A stretch of DNA of 64,000 nucleotides from Saccharibacillus sp. O23 (lineage in GTDB: Bacteria; Bacillota; Bacilli; Paenibacillales; Paenibacillaceae): positions 310,001-374,000 of the forward strand of contig NZ_NJDE01000003.1 of assembly GCF_002205895.1 (NCBI RefSeq), given 5' to 3'. The notes under the pieces are model-generated. The model worked only from the letters and a program-made list of their open reading frames with translations, was not told the DNA's origin and made no database searches. Positions within the stretch are counted from its first letter, which is position 1, and the number at the start of each line of letters is the position of its first letter. The position numbers were made by a program, and so were the translations under genes. Below, one piece after another: positions 52,547-62,172 of the stretch.

Positions 52547-53554
52547 TCAACTCTCGCTGCGCGGTTTCGGCCGCTCCCGCACGCTCAAGATCACGCCCAG
52601 AATCACGATGATCCCGCCGATCCAATCGCTCGGGCGCAAGCTCTCGCCCAGCAGGAAGATCGACAGCGCCACGCCGAAGATCGGTACGAGGTTCATCAGC
52701 GCCATCGCCGTGCCCGCCGTCAGTCCGCGCAGCCCGTAATTGTACAGCATGAACGCCGCGACCGAGCAGAAGACGCCGAGATACAGCAGTATCCACAGCG
52801 ATTCCGTCGTCGGTATCCTCCACTGATCGCGTTCGATCAGCGCCAGCGGAATAAACGCGATCGTGCCGGCCACCGTCTGATAGAACGACACGGTGACCAT
52901 CGAATAACGTCCGACGACTTTGCGCGTGGCGAAGTTGTAGATCGCGAACACGAAGCCCGCCGCGATCAGCAGCAGATTGCCGATCAGTTCGTGTCCTCCG
53001 CCTTCTCCGGCCCCGCCGCCCGAGATCCGGTACACCCCGAAGATCGCCATCGCGATCCCGATTGCCCGCATCCACGAGATTCTCGTCCGGAAAAAGAAAA
53101 ATTCCAGCAGCGCCGTCACCGCCGGATACGAAGCGACGATCAGCGCGGCGCTCGACGCCGTCGTGAGCTGTACCCCGATATTCTCCAGCGCGAAATAAAA
53201 CGTCGTCCCGAGCAGCCCGCTCAGCGCCATCATGCCGAGATCGCGAGGAGCGGGAAGCGTAAATTCGCGGCGCGCCGTCAAAATGACGCCCAGAATGACC
53301 GTCGCGATCGCGAACCGCGCGGCGCCCAGCGTCAGCGGCGGGAAAGACGCATACGCGATCTTGGTGCCGACGAACGAGGTGCTCCAGAGTATAATCGCAA
53401 TTAACGCGGCAGCCAGATAAAGCGTTCGGGTAGGCGAATTTGTTGTCCGCCCGCTTTCGGCCTCGGGTCGCCGCGTTTCCGGCCGTCGTTCATCGAGCGA
53501 GGCTTTTTCTTTTCTTCCGTTCGGCCGACCGCGCTCCTTGATCGTCAAACCCAT
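52547..53554 (-). CDS. EamA/DMT-family transporter
   Basis: A 335-residue membrane protein with a hydrophilic, charged N-terminal tail of about 40 residues and ten hydrophobic helices. LSGLLGTTFYFALENIGVQLTTASSAALI and VVGRYSMVTVSFYQTVAGTIAF are typical EamA half-repeats. GGAGG precedes the ATG. The promoter at 53625-53653 is divergent to a TrmB-like regulator gene, so that regulator may control it. The exported substrate cannot be inferred. Confidence 0.83.
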   Translation of the reverse strand: MGLTIKERGRPNGRKEKASLDERRPETRRPEAESGRTTNSPTRTLYLAAALIAIILWSTSFVGTKIAYASFPPLTLGAARFAIATVILGVILTARREFTLPAPRDLGMMALSGLLGTTFYFALENIGVQLTTASSAALIVASYPAVTALLEFFFFRTRISWMRAIGIAMAIFGVYRISGGGAGEGGGHELIGNLLLIAAGFVFAIYNFATRKVVGRYSMVTVSFYQTVAGTIAFIPLALIERDQWRIPTTESLWILLYLGVFCSVAAFMLYNYGLRGLTAGTAMALMNLVPIFGVALSIFLLGESLRPSDWIGGIIVILGVILSVRERPKPRSES

Positions 53555-53624
53555 TTTGCACCTCCGGTGTTCGTTTTTTTGCTGCGTTTCACATAGTCGC
53601 TACTCTTGTAGTCACTAGTATACA

Positions 53625-53653
53625 GGTATAACATCGGTACTGTACGGTGTCAA
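53625..53653 (-). promoter_or_regulatory. Promoter of the EamA gene
   Basis: On the minus strand TTGACA (53648-53653), 17 bases, TATACC (53625-53630). Small inverted repeats GTATAC and GTAC lie around the -10 and may be operator half-sites for the divergent regulator. Confidence 0.65.
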
Positions 53654-53704
53654 GCCGCTTGTGGGATAATGGAGCCGTGTCATAGATCGCTGGGAGGTCG
53701 AAAC

Positions 53705-54547
53705 ATGAAACCCGAGATTATCAAACTGCTTCAAGATTTGAACTTTACCGAATACGAAGCCAAGGCTTACCTTGCGCTGTTGGATAAATCGCCGCTGTCC
53801 GGTTACGCCGTCTCGCTCGGTTCGGGCGTGCCGCGTTCCAAGATCTACGAAGTGCTCGGCGGACTCGTCGAACGCGGCGAAGTATTGATCAGCCACGAAG
53901 ACCCTTCGCTGTATACGCCGCTGCCTCCGCAGGAGCTGATCCGGCTGAAGAAACGGCGGACCGAAGCTTCGTTCGAAGCCGCCGAGACGGCGCTCGAGCA
54001 TTATTCGTTCGTCTCGTCCAACCGGGAAAATATCTGGAACATCACGGGCGCGGACGCGATTCTCGAACGGGCCGCGGACGCGATCCGGCGGGCGGAAACG
54101 CGGGTGCTGCTGGAGATCTGGCCGGAGGAAGCCAAGCTGCTGGAGCCGGTGCTGCGGGACGCGTCCGAACGCGGGCTGGACGTGCTGCTGGTGCTGTACG
54201 GAGAGCTGGACTTTGATTTTGCGCGAGTCTACCCGCACGATTCGAGCGACGAGATCACGCGGGAATACGGAGGACGCTGGATCGTGGTGAGCGCGGACGA
54301 CCGCGAAGTGGTGGCGGGCATCGTGTCGCTCGGCGCGGACAGCCGCGCGGCGTGGACGCTGCACCCCGGGCTCGTCATGCCGATCACCGAGGTCATCGTG
54401 CACGACCTGTACATCTACGAACTGATGCAGGCGCACCGCGAGACGCTCGAAGCGACGTTCGGACCCGACCTGATCGAACTCCGCAAACGCTACAACGCCG
54501 GACCGACCGGCTACAGCATGGCGGCGAGATTGGGGCTGGGCGGGTAA
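53705..54547 (+). CDS. TrmB-family sugar-type transcriptional regulator
   Basis: A 280-residue regulator. The N-terminal winged helix is LNFTEYEAKAYLALLDKSPLSGYAVSLGSGVPRSKIYEVLGGLVERGEV, the TrmB family hallmark. A helical linker and a PLD-like C-terminal domain follow. GGGAGG lies before the ATG at 53705. It is divergent from the EamA transporter. In bacteria such proteins are repressors controlling neighbouring transporters, with a sugar or drug ligand. Confidence 0.83.
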   Translation: MKPEIIKLLQDLNFTEYEAKAYLALLDKSPLSGYAVSLGSGVPRSKIYEVLGGLVERGEVLISHEDPSLYTPLPPQELIRLKKRRTEASFEAAETALEHYSFVSSNRENIWNITGADAILERAADAIRRAETRVLLEIWPEEAKLLEPVLRDASERGLDVLLVLYGELDFDFARVYPHDSSDEITREYGGRWIVVSADDREVVAGIVSLGADSRAAWTLHPGLVMPITEVIVHDLYIYELMQAHRETLEATFGPDLIELRKRYNAGPTGYSMAARLGLGG

Positions 54548-54605
54548 ACGGGCGACTGCTATAATGGCTTCGAACTCGGAAATCCCCATTTGAAGGAAAG
54601 GATGC

Positions 54606-55733
54606 GTGACGCCCATTTCGCATATCGCCCACAAAAAGGTCACTTGGCTCGAACTGTTCTACGACCTCATCTACGTCGCGGCCATCTCGATCACCGCGCA
54701 CGTGTTGGCCCATTCGCATCACGGCGCCATTCCGGCGGACATCATCGTCAAATACATATTGATCTTCGTTCCGCTCTGGTGGGCGTGGACGGGCTTCACC
54801 GTCTACGTCAACCGGTTCGGCCGAGACGATACTGCGCAGCGGATCGCGTACTTCGTGCAGATGGCGTTCGTGATCGTGATGGCGGCCAGCATCAACGTCG
54901 ATTTCGACGCTTATTATCTGGCCTTCATGCTCGGTTACGTCGGGATTCGGCTGTCTACCGTCTTCATGTACATCCGGACTTGGCTGGAAAAAGAAGGCGA
55001 GCCGCGCCGAATCGCGCGTTATCTGGCGCTCAATTTCCTCGTCGGCGCGCTGATCAGCTTCAGTTCGGTCTTCGTGCCGGGCGACGGCAAATTCTTCGTG
55101 CTGTACTTAGGCATCTTCGTCGATATCCTGCTGCCGCTGCTGGCCCGCAAACGCGTGCTCAGCCATCTGCCGGTGCATCATCCGCATCTGCTGGAACGCT
55201 ACGGACTCGCGACGATCATCCTGCTCGGCGAGCTGATCCTCGTCATCGTGAACGGACTGCGCGAAGGACATCCAGGCGGGGAAATGATTCTGGCGTCCGT
55301 GCTCGGCTTCGGTCTCGCCGTCTCGATCTGGTGGCATTATTTCGAAGCGTCGGAGCATATCGCGGGCGAAGACCGCAAAAGCTCCGGCCAGTCCGTCATC
55401 TACGGACACCTGCTGACGTTCATGTCGCTGGGCCTCGTCGCCAACGTCGTGCATTACGGCTTCCATCACGAGCTGAGCGCGCGCAATTTCGGTTGGCTGT
55501 CCGCAGCGAGCTTCGCGCTGTACGCCGCTTCCGCGGCGATCGTGTTCCTGCCGGGCAAAGGACCGTGGCAGATCCGGCACGGCCTGATCCGTACGGCCGT
55601 GTTCGTCGCGGCGGCCGCGATCCTGCTGCCGCTGCTGCCTTCGCAGACGGCGGTGTACGCCGCGCTGGTCGCGTTGTTCGCCGGCTTCGCGCTGGCGGAA
55701 GGCTGGGTGCGGCGGCGAGGGCGGACGGCTTGA
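54606..55733 (+). CDS. LtrA (low temperature requirement A) family membrane protein
   Basis: A 375-residue membrane protein with about ten to twelve hydrophobic segments. KKVTWLELFYDLIYVAAI at the N-terminus and LPVHHPHLLERYGLATIILLGELIL in the middle are typical of the LtrA family. The biochemical role of LtrA is not established. The start is GTG behind AAGGAAAGG. It follows the TrmB gene by 58 bases and may be co-transcribed. The downstream ~985 bases to the next convergent gene contain only repeats. Confidence 0.8.
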   Translation: MTPISHIAHKKVTWLELFYDLIYVAAISITAHVLAHSHHGAIPADIIVKYILIFVPLWWAWTGFTVYVNRFGRDDTAQRIAYFVQMAFVIVMAASINVDFDAYYLAFMLGYVGIRLSTVFMYIRTWLEKEGEPRRIARYLALNFLVGALISFSSVFVPGDGKFFVLYLGIFVDILLPLLARKRVLSHLPVHHPHLLERYGLATIILLGELILVIVNGLREGHPGGEMILASVLGFGLAVSIWWHYFEASEHIAGEDRKSSGQSVIYGHLLTFMSLGLVANVVHYGFHHELSARNFGWLSAASFALYAASAAIVFLPGKGPWQIRHGLIRTAVFVAAAAILLPLLPSQTAVYAALVALFAGFALAEGWVRRRGRTA

Positions 55734-55943
55734 AGCGTCTGCCTCGTAAAGGCGGACGGCCGGTGAGGGGCGGCTTAGGCCGGCTGCCTCGTGAAAGCGG
55801 GCGGCGGGTCGGTTTCGCAGAAGCGTAACCGAATCGACAGCGTATTTCCGGACCCGGAAGTCCAGCAGAGTCGGCTCCGGATTTCGGTGACGGTTTCGGA
55901 TTTCAGCTACGGTTTCGGGTTTCAGTTCTGGCTCGGCTCCGAC

Positions 55944-56139
55944 TCTAACGGAACGAGACGACGCTTAGAACGCCTTTTCGGCTTTCTTGAAATTCTAACG
56001 GAACCAGACGACGCTTAGACGAGAAAAAGGGCGAAAATGCGCGATAAACTTCCGCTTTTTCAAGGCTAACGAATCGTCGTTCCGTTAGAAACAAAATCAG
56101 GCGCAAAAAGGGGCTCTAACGGATCTACGTTCCGTTACG
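55944..56139. repeat. Four-unit inverted repeat element, locus E
   Basis: Plus-strand units at 55944-55969 and 55994-56019 read TCTAACGGAAC, four bases, then GACGCTTAGA. Inverted units at 56064-56089 and 56114-56139 carry GTTCCGTTA near their right end. Like-oriented units are exactly 50 bases apart. Each unit is also an imperfect palindrome. The sequence differs from loci A and B but the layout is the same. Confidence 0.75.
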
Positions 56140-56220
56140 TCCACCGCCTACGCCCATGTCCACGCTCGCTCCAACTCTAACCGGGTACGAGGCCGCGCCC
56201 GATCGCAGCCCTTCCCGCGT

Positions 56221-56325
56221 AACCAAAAAAATGTTGCACGCATCCGCCCTCTGCGACGGACTTCGCTGCTTTTCGGCAGGAGGTCCGTCGCAGGGATCAT
56301 GGAATGCTGCAACATTTTTTGCGTT
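56221..56325. repeat. Nested inverted repeat, locus C
   Basis: Outer arms AAAAAATGTTGCA (56225-56238) and TGCAACATTTTTT (56308-56320) enclose inner arms TGCGACGGAC and GTCCGTCGCA (56258-56292 region). The outer arm shares the AATGTTGCA head with loci A, B and D, but there is only one outer pair. It might be a reduced copy. Confidence 0.55.
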
Positions 56326-56354
56326 GATTCGATCGACTCGTTTGTCTCTATTGT

Positions 56355-56544
56355 CTAGGCCGTGTACGCAAATTTAACGACGTGCATCTTTAGCCGCCTT
56401 TTCGCCCTCCACCGATTCGCTCCTAAAGCGTGACCGATTCGGCAACGCGGCGTCAGTGCCCCGGCACGCCTTCGGAACCCTTCCTTGTTGAGAACGAAAA
56501 TTCGCCTAAATCTGCTTCCTTCGAAGTTTGCGTACACGCTCTAG
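56355..56544 (-). mobile_element. MITE-like element, copy G
   Basis: A 182-bp element between two CTAG tetranucleotides (56355-56358 and 56541-56544). It has near-perfect terminal inverted repeats GCCGTGTACGCAAA and TTTGCGTACACGCT. It is the reverse complement homologue of 44836-45035 with conserved interior blocks. No open frame for a transposase. Confidence 0.7.
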
Positions 56545-56718
56545 CTTCTCCACAGCTGCGTTCTCAATACGGCGAGTCGATCGAATTCAATCCAAAGTTT
56601 GCGTTTACCGGAAACACGCGCGGTTTTAAAAAGGTTTCCGGAGGACGTAGCCTCGCATGATTGTCGGTCAACGTACCAGACCCTGATATCGATCGTCGCC
56701 CCGCAAGCCAAGTTTAGC

Positions 56719-59256
56719 TTACAGCGGTAATCTGACCTCGACTTCGTACGTCTCGCCCGCACGGACGTCGCGGATCACGCCGCCGTCGATCCGCTCGCCG
56801 CCGACATACACTTCGGTCTCGCTCGCGCCTTCCGCGCGCCGGATCGCGATACGGAATTCCGCGCCCCGGAACGTGCGCGCGACGCTCGCTTCGCTCCAAT
56901 CCGCCGGAAGCTGCGGCGATACGGCCAAGCCTTCCGGCGTGCCTTTGACGCCGAACAGCCCTTCGATCAGGCAGCGATAGACCCACGGCACCGTGCCCGT
57001 GTTGAACAGTTGGCTGGACCGTCCCGCCGTGCGCGGGAACTGACGGTAAGCTCCCCGATAATAGTTCGGGATAAACACCGGAAGCTGCCCGCGCTGAATA
57101 ATATCCGCTTGGTCCGGTCCCGGCAGCATTTTGCGCAGCAGCCGGTACGCGTTGTCCGACTCGCCGACCGCGTACAGCGCGTAGATGTAGAACGCCGCCG
57201 CATGGTTGTACACCGCGCCGTTTTCCGCCGAACCCGGATGCTTCTGCGTCACCCGGCCCACGTCTTCGCGCATCGCCGTGTACGAAGGCGCCAATTTCTC
57301 CACGCCGTAAGGACTCTCGAGCTGCTCGGCCACCGCGCGGATCAGCTTGGTTTTCTTGTCTTCGTCCGCCGCGCCGCTGAGCAGCGACCAGCCCTGCGGG
57401 TTGATGAAGATGCGGCCTTCTTCGTCCGCGCTGATGCCGAACGGCACGCCGTCGTCCGTAATGCCGCGCGCGTACCAATCGCCGTCCCACAGATGGCGGT
57501 TGACCGCGCCGTTGATCTCTTCGGCCTGCAGGCGGTAATCCGCCGCTTCCGGCGTACGCCCGCCGTGCTCGCAGATGTCCGCCCACACGAGACACGAGTA
57601 AGCGGTCGCGATCGTCAGCCAGCCGGAGACGCCGCGGCCTTTGTAGCCGACCATGTTCATCGGATCGCACCAGTCGCCTTGATTGATGTAATTCAACCCG
57701 CGTTCGTCGCGATCGCCGATCAGCCATTTGACGGCCAGATCGATATGCTCGAATACCGTGCCCGACTTTTCCCCGCCCGCGTACGGAACGACTTCGTCCA
57801 GCAGTCCGTAATCGTTCGTCTCGTCGAGATAAGCGATCAGGCAGACCGGCAGCCAGACGCAGTGGTCGGTATGCGGCACCTGGTTGATGTATTTCAGTTC
57901 GGCCCCTTCGTACAGCACGACGCCGTCCGGCATGGAGCCGTCGGGACGCTGCTGCGCAAGCGCGGTCAAGAACGCATGGCGCGTGCTGCGCGGGTCGATA
58001 TAGCTCATCCCCATATGATCCTGCAAATAATTGCGCGTCTGCGGGTCGGTCGACAGACGGTTCGTTACGCCGTGGTAATAGACTTGGCGCGGCAGCCAAT
58101 GGTTGACGAAATTGTCCAGATCCCGGTCCGGCGTCTCGATCGACAGCACGCCCCGGCCTTCGGCGACATACGCCGCATAATCGCGGGCCGCCTGCGCGAA
58201 CCCGTCTTCCGGCGCGGGCGCGGAAACCGAGCCGGTCGACGCAAGATCGAGGTTCGCCGTTTCCGAATCCGCAGACGCGTTTTGGCCGCCCCCTTGGTTC
58301 CCGTCAGCCGAGCCGATCGTGTCCGTCGATCCATCCGCGTTCGCCGCCTTTTCGCCGCCGGCTTCCGCTCCTTTTCCCCCGTTCGAACCGAAATAACGCG
58401 CGCGAATCTCCGCGATCTCCGCTTCGTCTTTCGCCGGGCCGAACACGAACCGATAAACCGCCTCCTCGCCCGCTTCCGGCGTGATCCGGTACTGCATGAC
58501 CGCCGCCGGCATCTCGTAACGCGCGTCGCCGCAGGATAGCAGACCGTTTTCGAGCGCCGACGGACGCATGATGCCGCCTTCGCCTTCGAACGCTTCCTGA
58601 CTCGTTTCCCACGCTTCCGGCCGCTTTTCCGCGAGCAGATACGTTTTGTCTTTGAGGCGTTTGATCGCCGGGTAATCCTGCACTTTCTGATACGGGGTAA
58701 TCGACGAGCAGACGATCGCGCCCAGCGAATCTTCGTACTGCGCCGATTGGTTCATCCACGACATGTAGCCGACGCTGAAATACGGATACAGGCTGATTTT
58801 CCGTTTGCGGCTGCCCGTATTCTTGACCTTGATCGTCCACAGCTCGGCCGCGTGGTCTCTCGGCAGCGTCAGCGTCATCTCGATGCGCAGATCCCAATGT
58901 TCGAGCGTCCAGACGATATCGTGTTTGCCCGCGGCGAATACGAACTTGTTCGGTACCTGACGGGCGGGTTCGTACGGCGCCGAGAAGATGTAAACGCTCT
59001 CCTCATCTTTGATAAAAAGAAAGCGGCCCGGGTGATGCGCGTAATACGGCTGCTCCGGCTGCATGAACGTTTTGGCTTCCAGGTTCGGCGCGTGCGAATA
59101 TTTGGCCGGCTCGGGCTGCATGAACTGCGAGACCGCGTAACCGCGGCAGTTCATATGGATCATCATCTGATTGTTCCACAAGAATCCGGATGCCTTCGGC
59201 AGCGCGGTCGGACTGGTCAGTTCGTAATACTGCTGGTCTTCGGTCGGTCTGATCAT
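56719..59256 (-). CDS. GH94-family glycoside phosphorylase-like enzyme
   Basis: An 845-residue cytoplasmic enzyme of GH94 layout: N-terminal beta-sandwich (~1-290), linker, then an (alpha/alpha)6 barrel. QGDWCDPMNMVG (residues 526-537) holds the general-acid Asp. HPGRFLFI, TRNYLQDHMGMSYIDP, LAQQRPDGSMPDG and TDHCVWLPVCLIAYL fit the chitobiose- or cellobionate-type phosphorylases. An Ala/Gly/Asp-rich insertion of about 60 residues (325-385) separates the halves and is not typical of the family. The ATG at 59256 follows AAGGGG; the longer frame runs into the promoter. A LacI-type palindrome lies in the leader. It would split an imported disaccharide with phosphate. Confidence 0.82.
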   Translation of the reverse strand: MIRPTEDQQYYELTSPTALPKASGFLWNNQMMIHMNCRGYAVSQFMQPEPAKYSHAPNLEAKTFMQPEQPYYAHHPGRFLFIKDEESVYIFSAPYEPARQVPNKFVFAAGKHDIVWTLEHWDLRIEMTLTLPRDHAAELWTIKVKNTGSRKRKISLYPYFSVGYMSWMNQSAQYEDSLGAIVCSSITPYQKVQDYPAIKRLKDKTYLLAEKRPEAWETSQEAFEGEGGIMRPSALENGLLSCGDARYEMPAAVMQYRITPEAGEEAVYRFVFGPAKDEAEIAEIRARYFGSNGGKGAEAGGEKAANADGSTDTIGSADGNQGGGQNASADSETANLDLASTGSVSAPAPEDGFAQAARDYAAYVAEGRGVLSIETPDRDLDNFVNHWLPRQVYYHGVTNRLSTDPQTRNYLQDHMGMSYIDPRSTRHAFLTALAQQRPDGSMPDGVVLYEGAELKYINQVPHTDHCVWLPVCLIAYLDETNDYGLLDEVVPYAGGEKSGTVFEHIDLAVKWLIGDRDERGLNYINQGDWCDPMNMVGYKGRGVSGWLTIATAYSCLVWADICEHGGRTPEAADYRLQAEEINGAVNRHLWDGDWYARGITDDGVPFGISADEEGRIFINPQGWSLLSGAADEDKKTKLIRAVAEQLESPYGVEKLAPSYTAMREDVGRVTQKHPGSAENGAVYNHAAAFYIYALYAVGESDNAYRLLRKMLPGPDQADIIQRGQLPVFIPNYYRGAYRQFPRTAGRSSQLFNTGTVPWVYRCLIEGLFGVKGTPEGLAVSPQLPADWSEASVARTFRGAEFRIAIRRAEGASETEVYVGGERIDGGVIRDVRAGETYEVEVRLPL

Positions 59257-59302
59257 GATCGGGTAACCCCTTTTCGAGAAAGATTCGTCGCGGCGCGAAG
59301 AT

Positions 59303-59320
59303 TTCGCAAACGTTTTCGAA
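59303..59320. promoter_or_regulatory. LacI-type operator before the GH94 gene
   Basis: TTCGCAAACGTTTTCGAA is an imperfect palindrome centred on ACGT. Compared with the cre consensus it has symmetric changes at two positions. It lies between the -10 at 59351 and the start, fitting a road-block repressor. Confidence 0.5.
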
Positions 59321-59350
59321 AAATCGCGCGCCGCTCCGTCCATTGCCTCC

Positions 59351-59356
59351 ATTATA
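59351..59356 (-). promoter_or_regulatory. -10 box of the GH94 gene
   Basis: TATAAT on the minus strand, ~95 bases before the start. The best -35 (TTGCTC) is too far at 20 bases, so the promoter may be activator-assisted or weak. Confidence 0.45.
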
Positions 59357-59824
59357 GTGCAGTTGAAGCAGCGATAGAGCAAAACCCGATAAAAAAAGCG
59401 GCAAAAAAACAAAACACTTCTTTCTATTTGTCGGACGAAAAGGAACTTGGGCGAGACCGAGACGCACGAATACGGCCTGCCGCGATCGGAGAGTAAAGAC
59501 TTCGATTCGAGGCAGGCCGATCGCTTTAGCGTGTTCTGCCGGGTCAAGCGTGCGAGTTCGGCGAACAATCGCGGCTCCCGTGCGGGGTTCCGCTATGTCC
59601 GCTCGGCTGCACGCGGGAGCCGATTCGCGGCTTTCTTATGCAGGTTCGTCACGCGTCGGATTCGCCGGATCGAGGCTTCGGGGTCTATCCGACAGGAGGT
59701 CCGACCGACGGACAGCGTCCTTCCCATAGTCTGTTCAGAAGATCGCTTTCGCCCGAATAGGATCGGCTGTCGGGTTCGGCTCTCGTCTCTAACTCCCGCC
59801 CCGGCTGCTTCCGCGCTTGATCGG
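59357..59824. other. Intergenic region with one hairpin
   Basis: No gene is supported. A long hairpin GGCTCCCGTGC...GCACGCGGGAGCC occupies 59573-59621 without a T-run. The rest of the gap up to locus B shows nothing I can name. Confidence 0.4.
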
Positions 59825-60012
59825 AAATACTGCATATATCCATCATTTTTCCGCCATGCGCGTAAATCGGCTGAATATGTTGCAGAAATCCATCATTTTC
59901 AGCAATTCCGGCCTTAAAACCGAGCCTATGAGCCGAAATGATGGATTTTCGCAATATTTACGCGCCTATTCCGGATTCGCGAACGAAAATGACGGATTCT
60001 CGCAACATTTCC
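59825..60012. repeat. Four-unit inverted repeat element, locus B
   Basis: Plus-strand units at 59825-59850 and 59875-59900, minus-strand units at 59938-59960 and 59989-60012. Each reads AAATRYTGC, two or three bases, AATCCATCATTT with small changes. Like-oriented spacings are 50 and 51 bases. It is a second copy of the locus A unit family 23 kb away. Confidence 0.8.
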
Positions 60013-60154
60013 GCACGCAAATCCTAACGATTTGGCGATTCGGCTGCGCCGAACGCGCAATGCCTGCCGCTGCCGGCATGCTTCGAGCCGCGTCGGCGGC
60101 CGGACGTGATTCTCTATGCCGACCGCTTTAAACGCTCGCTCGCCGCCGCAGCTC

Positions 60155-62068
60155 TCACGTTCCGCAGAACGTGCGGTAGCTGCCGTCCGCTTCCGGCGGA
60201 AGCTGCGCGTATTCCGCCTGCTCCGCGGAATGGGCGTACGGCTGCGCCAGCGCCGCCAGCAGCCGGCGAAGCGGACCGTAATCGCCGCTCTGCGTCGCGG
60301 CGGCCAGCGCTTCTTCCACGCGATGATTGCGCGGAATCACGGCCGGATTGTGCGCGCGCATGCGCTCGCGCACCTCTTCCGACGAATCCGTCTGGCGCTC
60401 CAGACGTTCCCGCCACCGCTCGCGCCAGACGCGGTACTCGCCGCTGGCGAGCAGCGCGTCCGCGCCCGGGAAAGACGTCGGGCGGTAGGCGGATTCTCCC
60501 GCCTCTTCGGCCGCAAGCCTGCCACCTGCTTCCCCGGCCCATTCGGCCGAAGACCCGTCGCTCGCTTCGTCGGCCCGTCCCGCCGAAGATCCGCCGCCGT
60601 CCGCTTCGCTCCCTCCGGCGATGCCGGCGAAGTCCAGCTCGGCGTTCCCAGCCTCGCCTTCCGCCGCTTCCGCCTGCCGCTCCGAAGCCCGCGCGACTTC
60701 GTCCGCGCCCGGCACCCCGAACGTCAGCCCGACGAACGTGTTGGTGTAGTCGGCCCGGAACGCTTTCATCAGATCGAGCAGATCGGCGATCAACTGCTCG
60801 TCGGCCTCCTCGCGGTTCGAGAGGCCGAGCTTCGCCCGCATGCCGTCGAACCAGTTGTCCAGATACAGGCGTTCGAAGCCGCCGAGAATCTCTTCGGCGA
60901 TCGCCATGCCGCGATCGGCGTCTTCGTCGAGCAGCGGAATCATCGCTTCGGCCAGACGCGACAGATTCCACAGCGTGATATAAGGCTGGTTGCCGTAAGC
61001 GTAACGCCCTCCGGTGTCGATCGAGCTGAACACGGTCGCCGGATCGTAAGCGTCCATGAAGGCGCACGGGCCGTAGTCGATCGTCTCGCCGCTGATCGTG
61101 ACGTTGTCCGTATTCATGACGCCGTGAATGAATCCGACCAGCATCCACCGGGAGACGAGCGAAGCTTGGCTCTCCATGACGCTGCGTAGCAGCAGGGCAT
61201 AAGCCTCGCCGCCCGCGGCTTGTTCTGCCGCTTGAGACGCTGCGCCCTCGGCTCCATCCGCGGCTCGAAGCTGTTCGGCGCCCGCTTCGCCTGCGCCCTT
61301 CGCCCGGTCGTCGCCGTCGATCCCGCCCGGATTCGGCTCGTCGGCATGGGCCGGCGGCATTTCGGCCAGCGTCTGCCGGGCGGCTTCGGCCGATACCTGG
61401 CGGATCTCCGGATAATGCCGGGCGATCGCGTAATCCGCCAGCTCGCGCAGCGCTTCCACGCCGCCCCAGCGCAGCGCGTATTGGAACGTGCCGACGCGCA
61501 GATGGCTGGCCGCGACGCGGGTCAGCACCGCGCCGGGCAGCGGCGTCTCGCGCCGAATGTCTTCGCCGGTGGCGACGACGGCGAGGCTTCGCGTCGTCGG
61601 GATGTTCAGCGCGTGCATCGCCTCGCTGACGATATACTCGCGCAGCATCGGGCCGAGCGCGGCCCGGCCGTCGCCTCCGCGGGAGAAAGGCGTCCGTCCG
61701 GAGCCTTTGAGCTGAATGTCCGAGCGGCGGCCCGACGGCGTGAGCTGTTCGCCGAGCAGCACGGCGCGTCCGTCGCCCAGCCGCGTGAAATTGCCGAACT
61801 GGTGCCCCGCGTAAGCTTGCGCCAGCGGCTGCGCGCCTTTCGGCAGCAGATTGCCGCCGAACACGGCGGCGGCTTCTTCGCCGTGCAGCCATTCGGGATT
61901 CAAGCCGAGTTCTTCGGCCAAAGCGTCGTTCAGCAGAACCGCCTGCGGATTCGCGACGGGAACCGGCTCGATCGAGCTGTAGAACGTTTGCGACAGTGCG
62001 GCGTAACTATGATCCAGATTCCACCCGGCGGATGCGTCGGAGGAACGGTTGACGGAATTGTCGGTCAT
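60155..62068 (-). CDS. selO: Protein AMPylase SelO (YdiU family)
   Basis: A 637-residue pseudokinase. [47 protein letters not shown] and [16 protein letters not shown] are SelO motifs. The enzyme transfers AMP to Ser, Thr or Tyr and is linked to redox stress. Two Ala/Glu/Gly-rich insertions at about residues 239-286 and 459-526 are absent in typical SelO. The C-terminus ends TFCGT, where some homologues have a selenocysteine or cysteine motif. AGGAGG precedes the ATG at 62068. It is divergent from the 62173 two-component system. It stands alone. Confidence 0.87.
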   Translation of the reverse strand: MTDNSVNRSSDASAGWNLDHSYAALSQTFYSSIEPVPVANPQAVLLNDALAEELGLNPEWLHGEEAAAVFGGNLLPKGAQPLAQAYAGHQFGNFTRLGDGRAVLLGEQLTPSGRRSDIQLKGSGRTPFSRGGDGRAALGPMLREYIVSEAMHALNIPTTRSLAVVATGEDIRRETPLPGAVLTRVAASHLRVGTFQYALRWGGVEALRELADYAIARHYPEIRQVSAEAARQTLAEMPPAHADEPNPGGIDGDDRAKGAGEAGAEQLRAADGAEGAASQAAEQAAGGEAYALLLRSVMESQASLVSRWMLVGFIHGVMNTDNVTISGETIDYGPCAFMDAYDPATVFSSIDTGGRYAYGNQPYITLWNLSRLAEAMIPLLDEDADRGMAIAEEILGGFERLYLDNWFDGMRAKLGLSNREEADEQLIADLLDLMKAFRADYTNTFVGLTFGVPGADEVARASERQAEAAEGEAGNAELDFAGIAGGSEADGGGSSAGRADEASDGSSAEWAGEAGGRLAAEEAGESAYRPTSFPGADALLASGEYRVWRERWRERLERQTDSSEEVRERMRAHNPAVIPRNHRVEEALAAATQSGDYGPLRRLLAALAQPYAHSAEQAEYAQLPPEADGSYRTFCGT

Positions 62069-62081
62069 GGGACAAGCCTCC

Positions 62082-62110
62082 TTGTTCAAATTGGGCCTCT
62101 CCCTTAGAGT
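62082..62110 (+). promoter_or_regulatory. Possible promoter of the 62173 two-component operon
   Basis: TTGTTC (62082-62087), 17 bases, TAGAGT (62105-62110). The -10 is weak, so this is tentative. Confidence 0.35.
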
Positions 62111-62172
62111 AGAGGAGAAAGCCGCATATTTCCAGTTCGGGCCGATCTCGGCTCTGCTTAGGAGGAAGAAAC

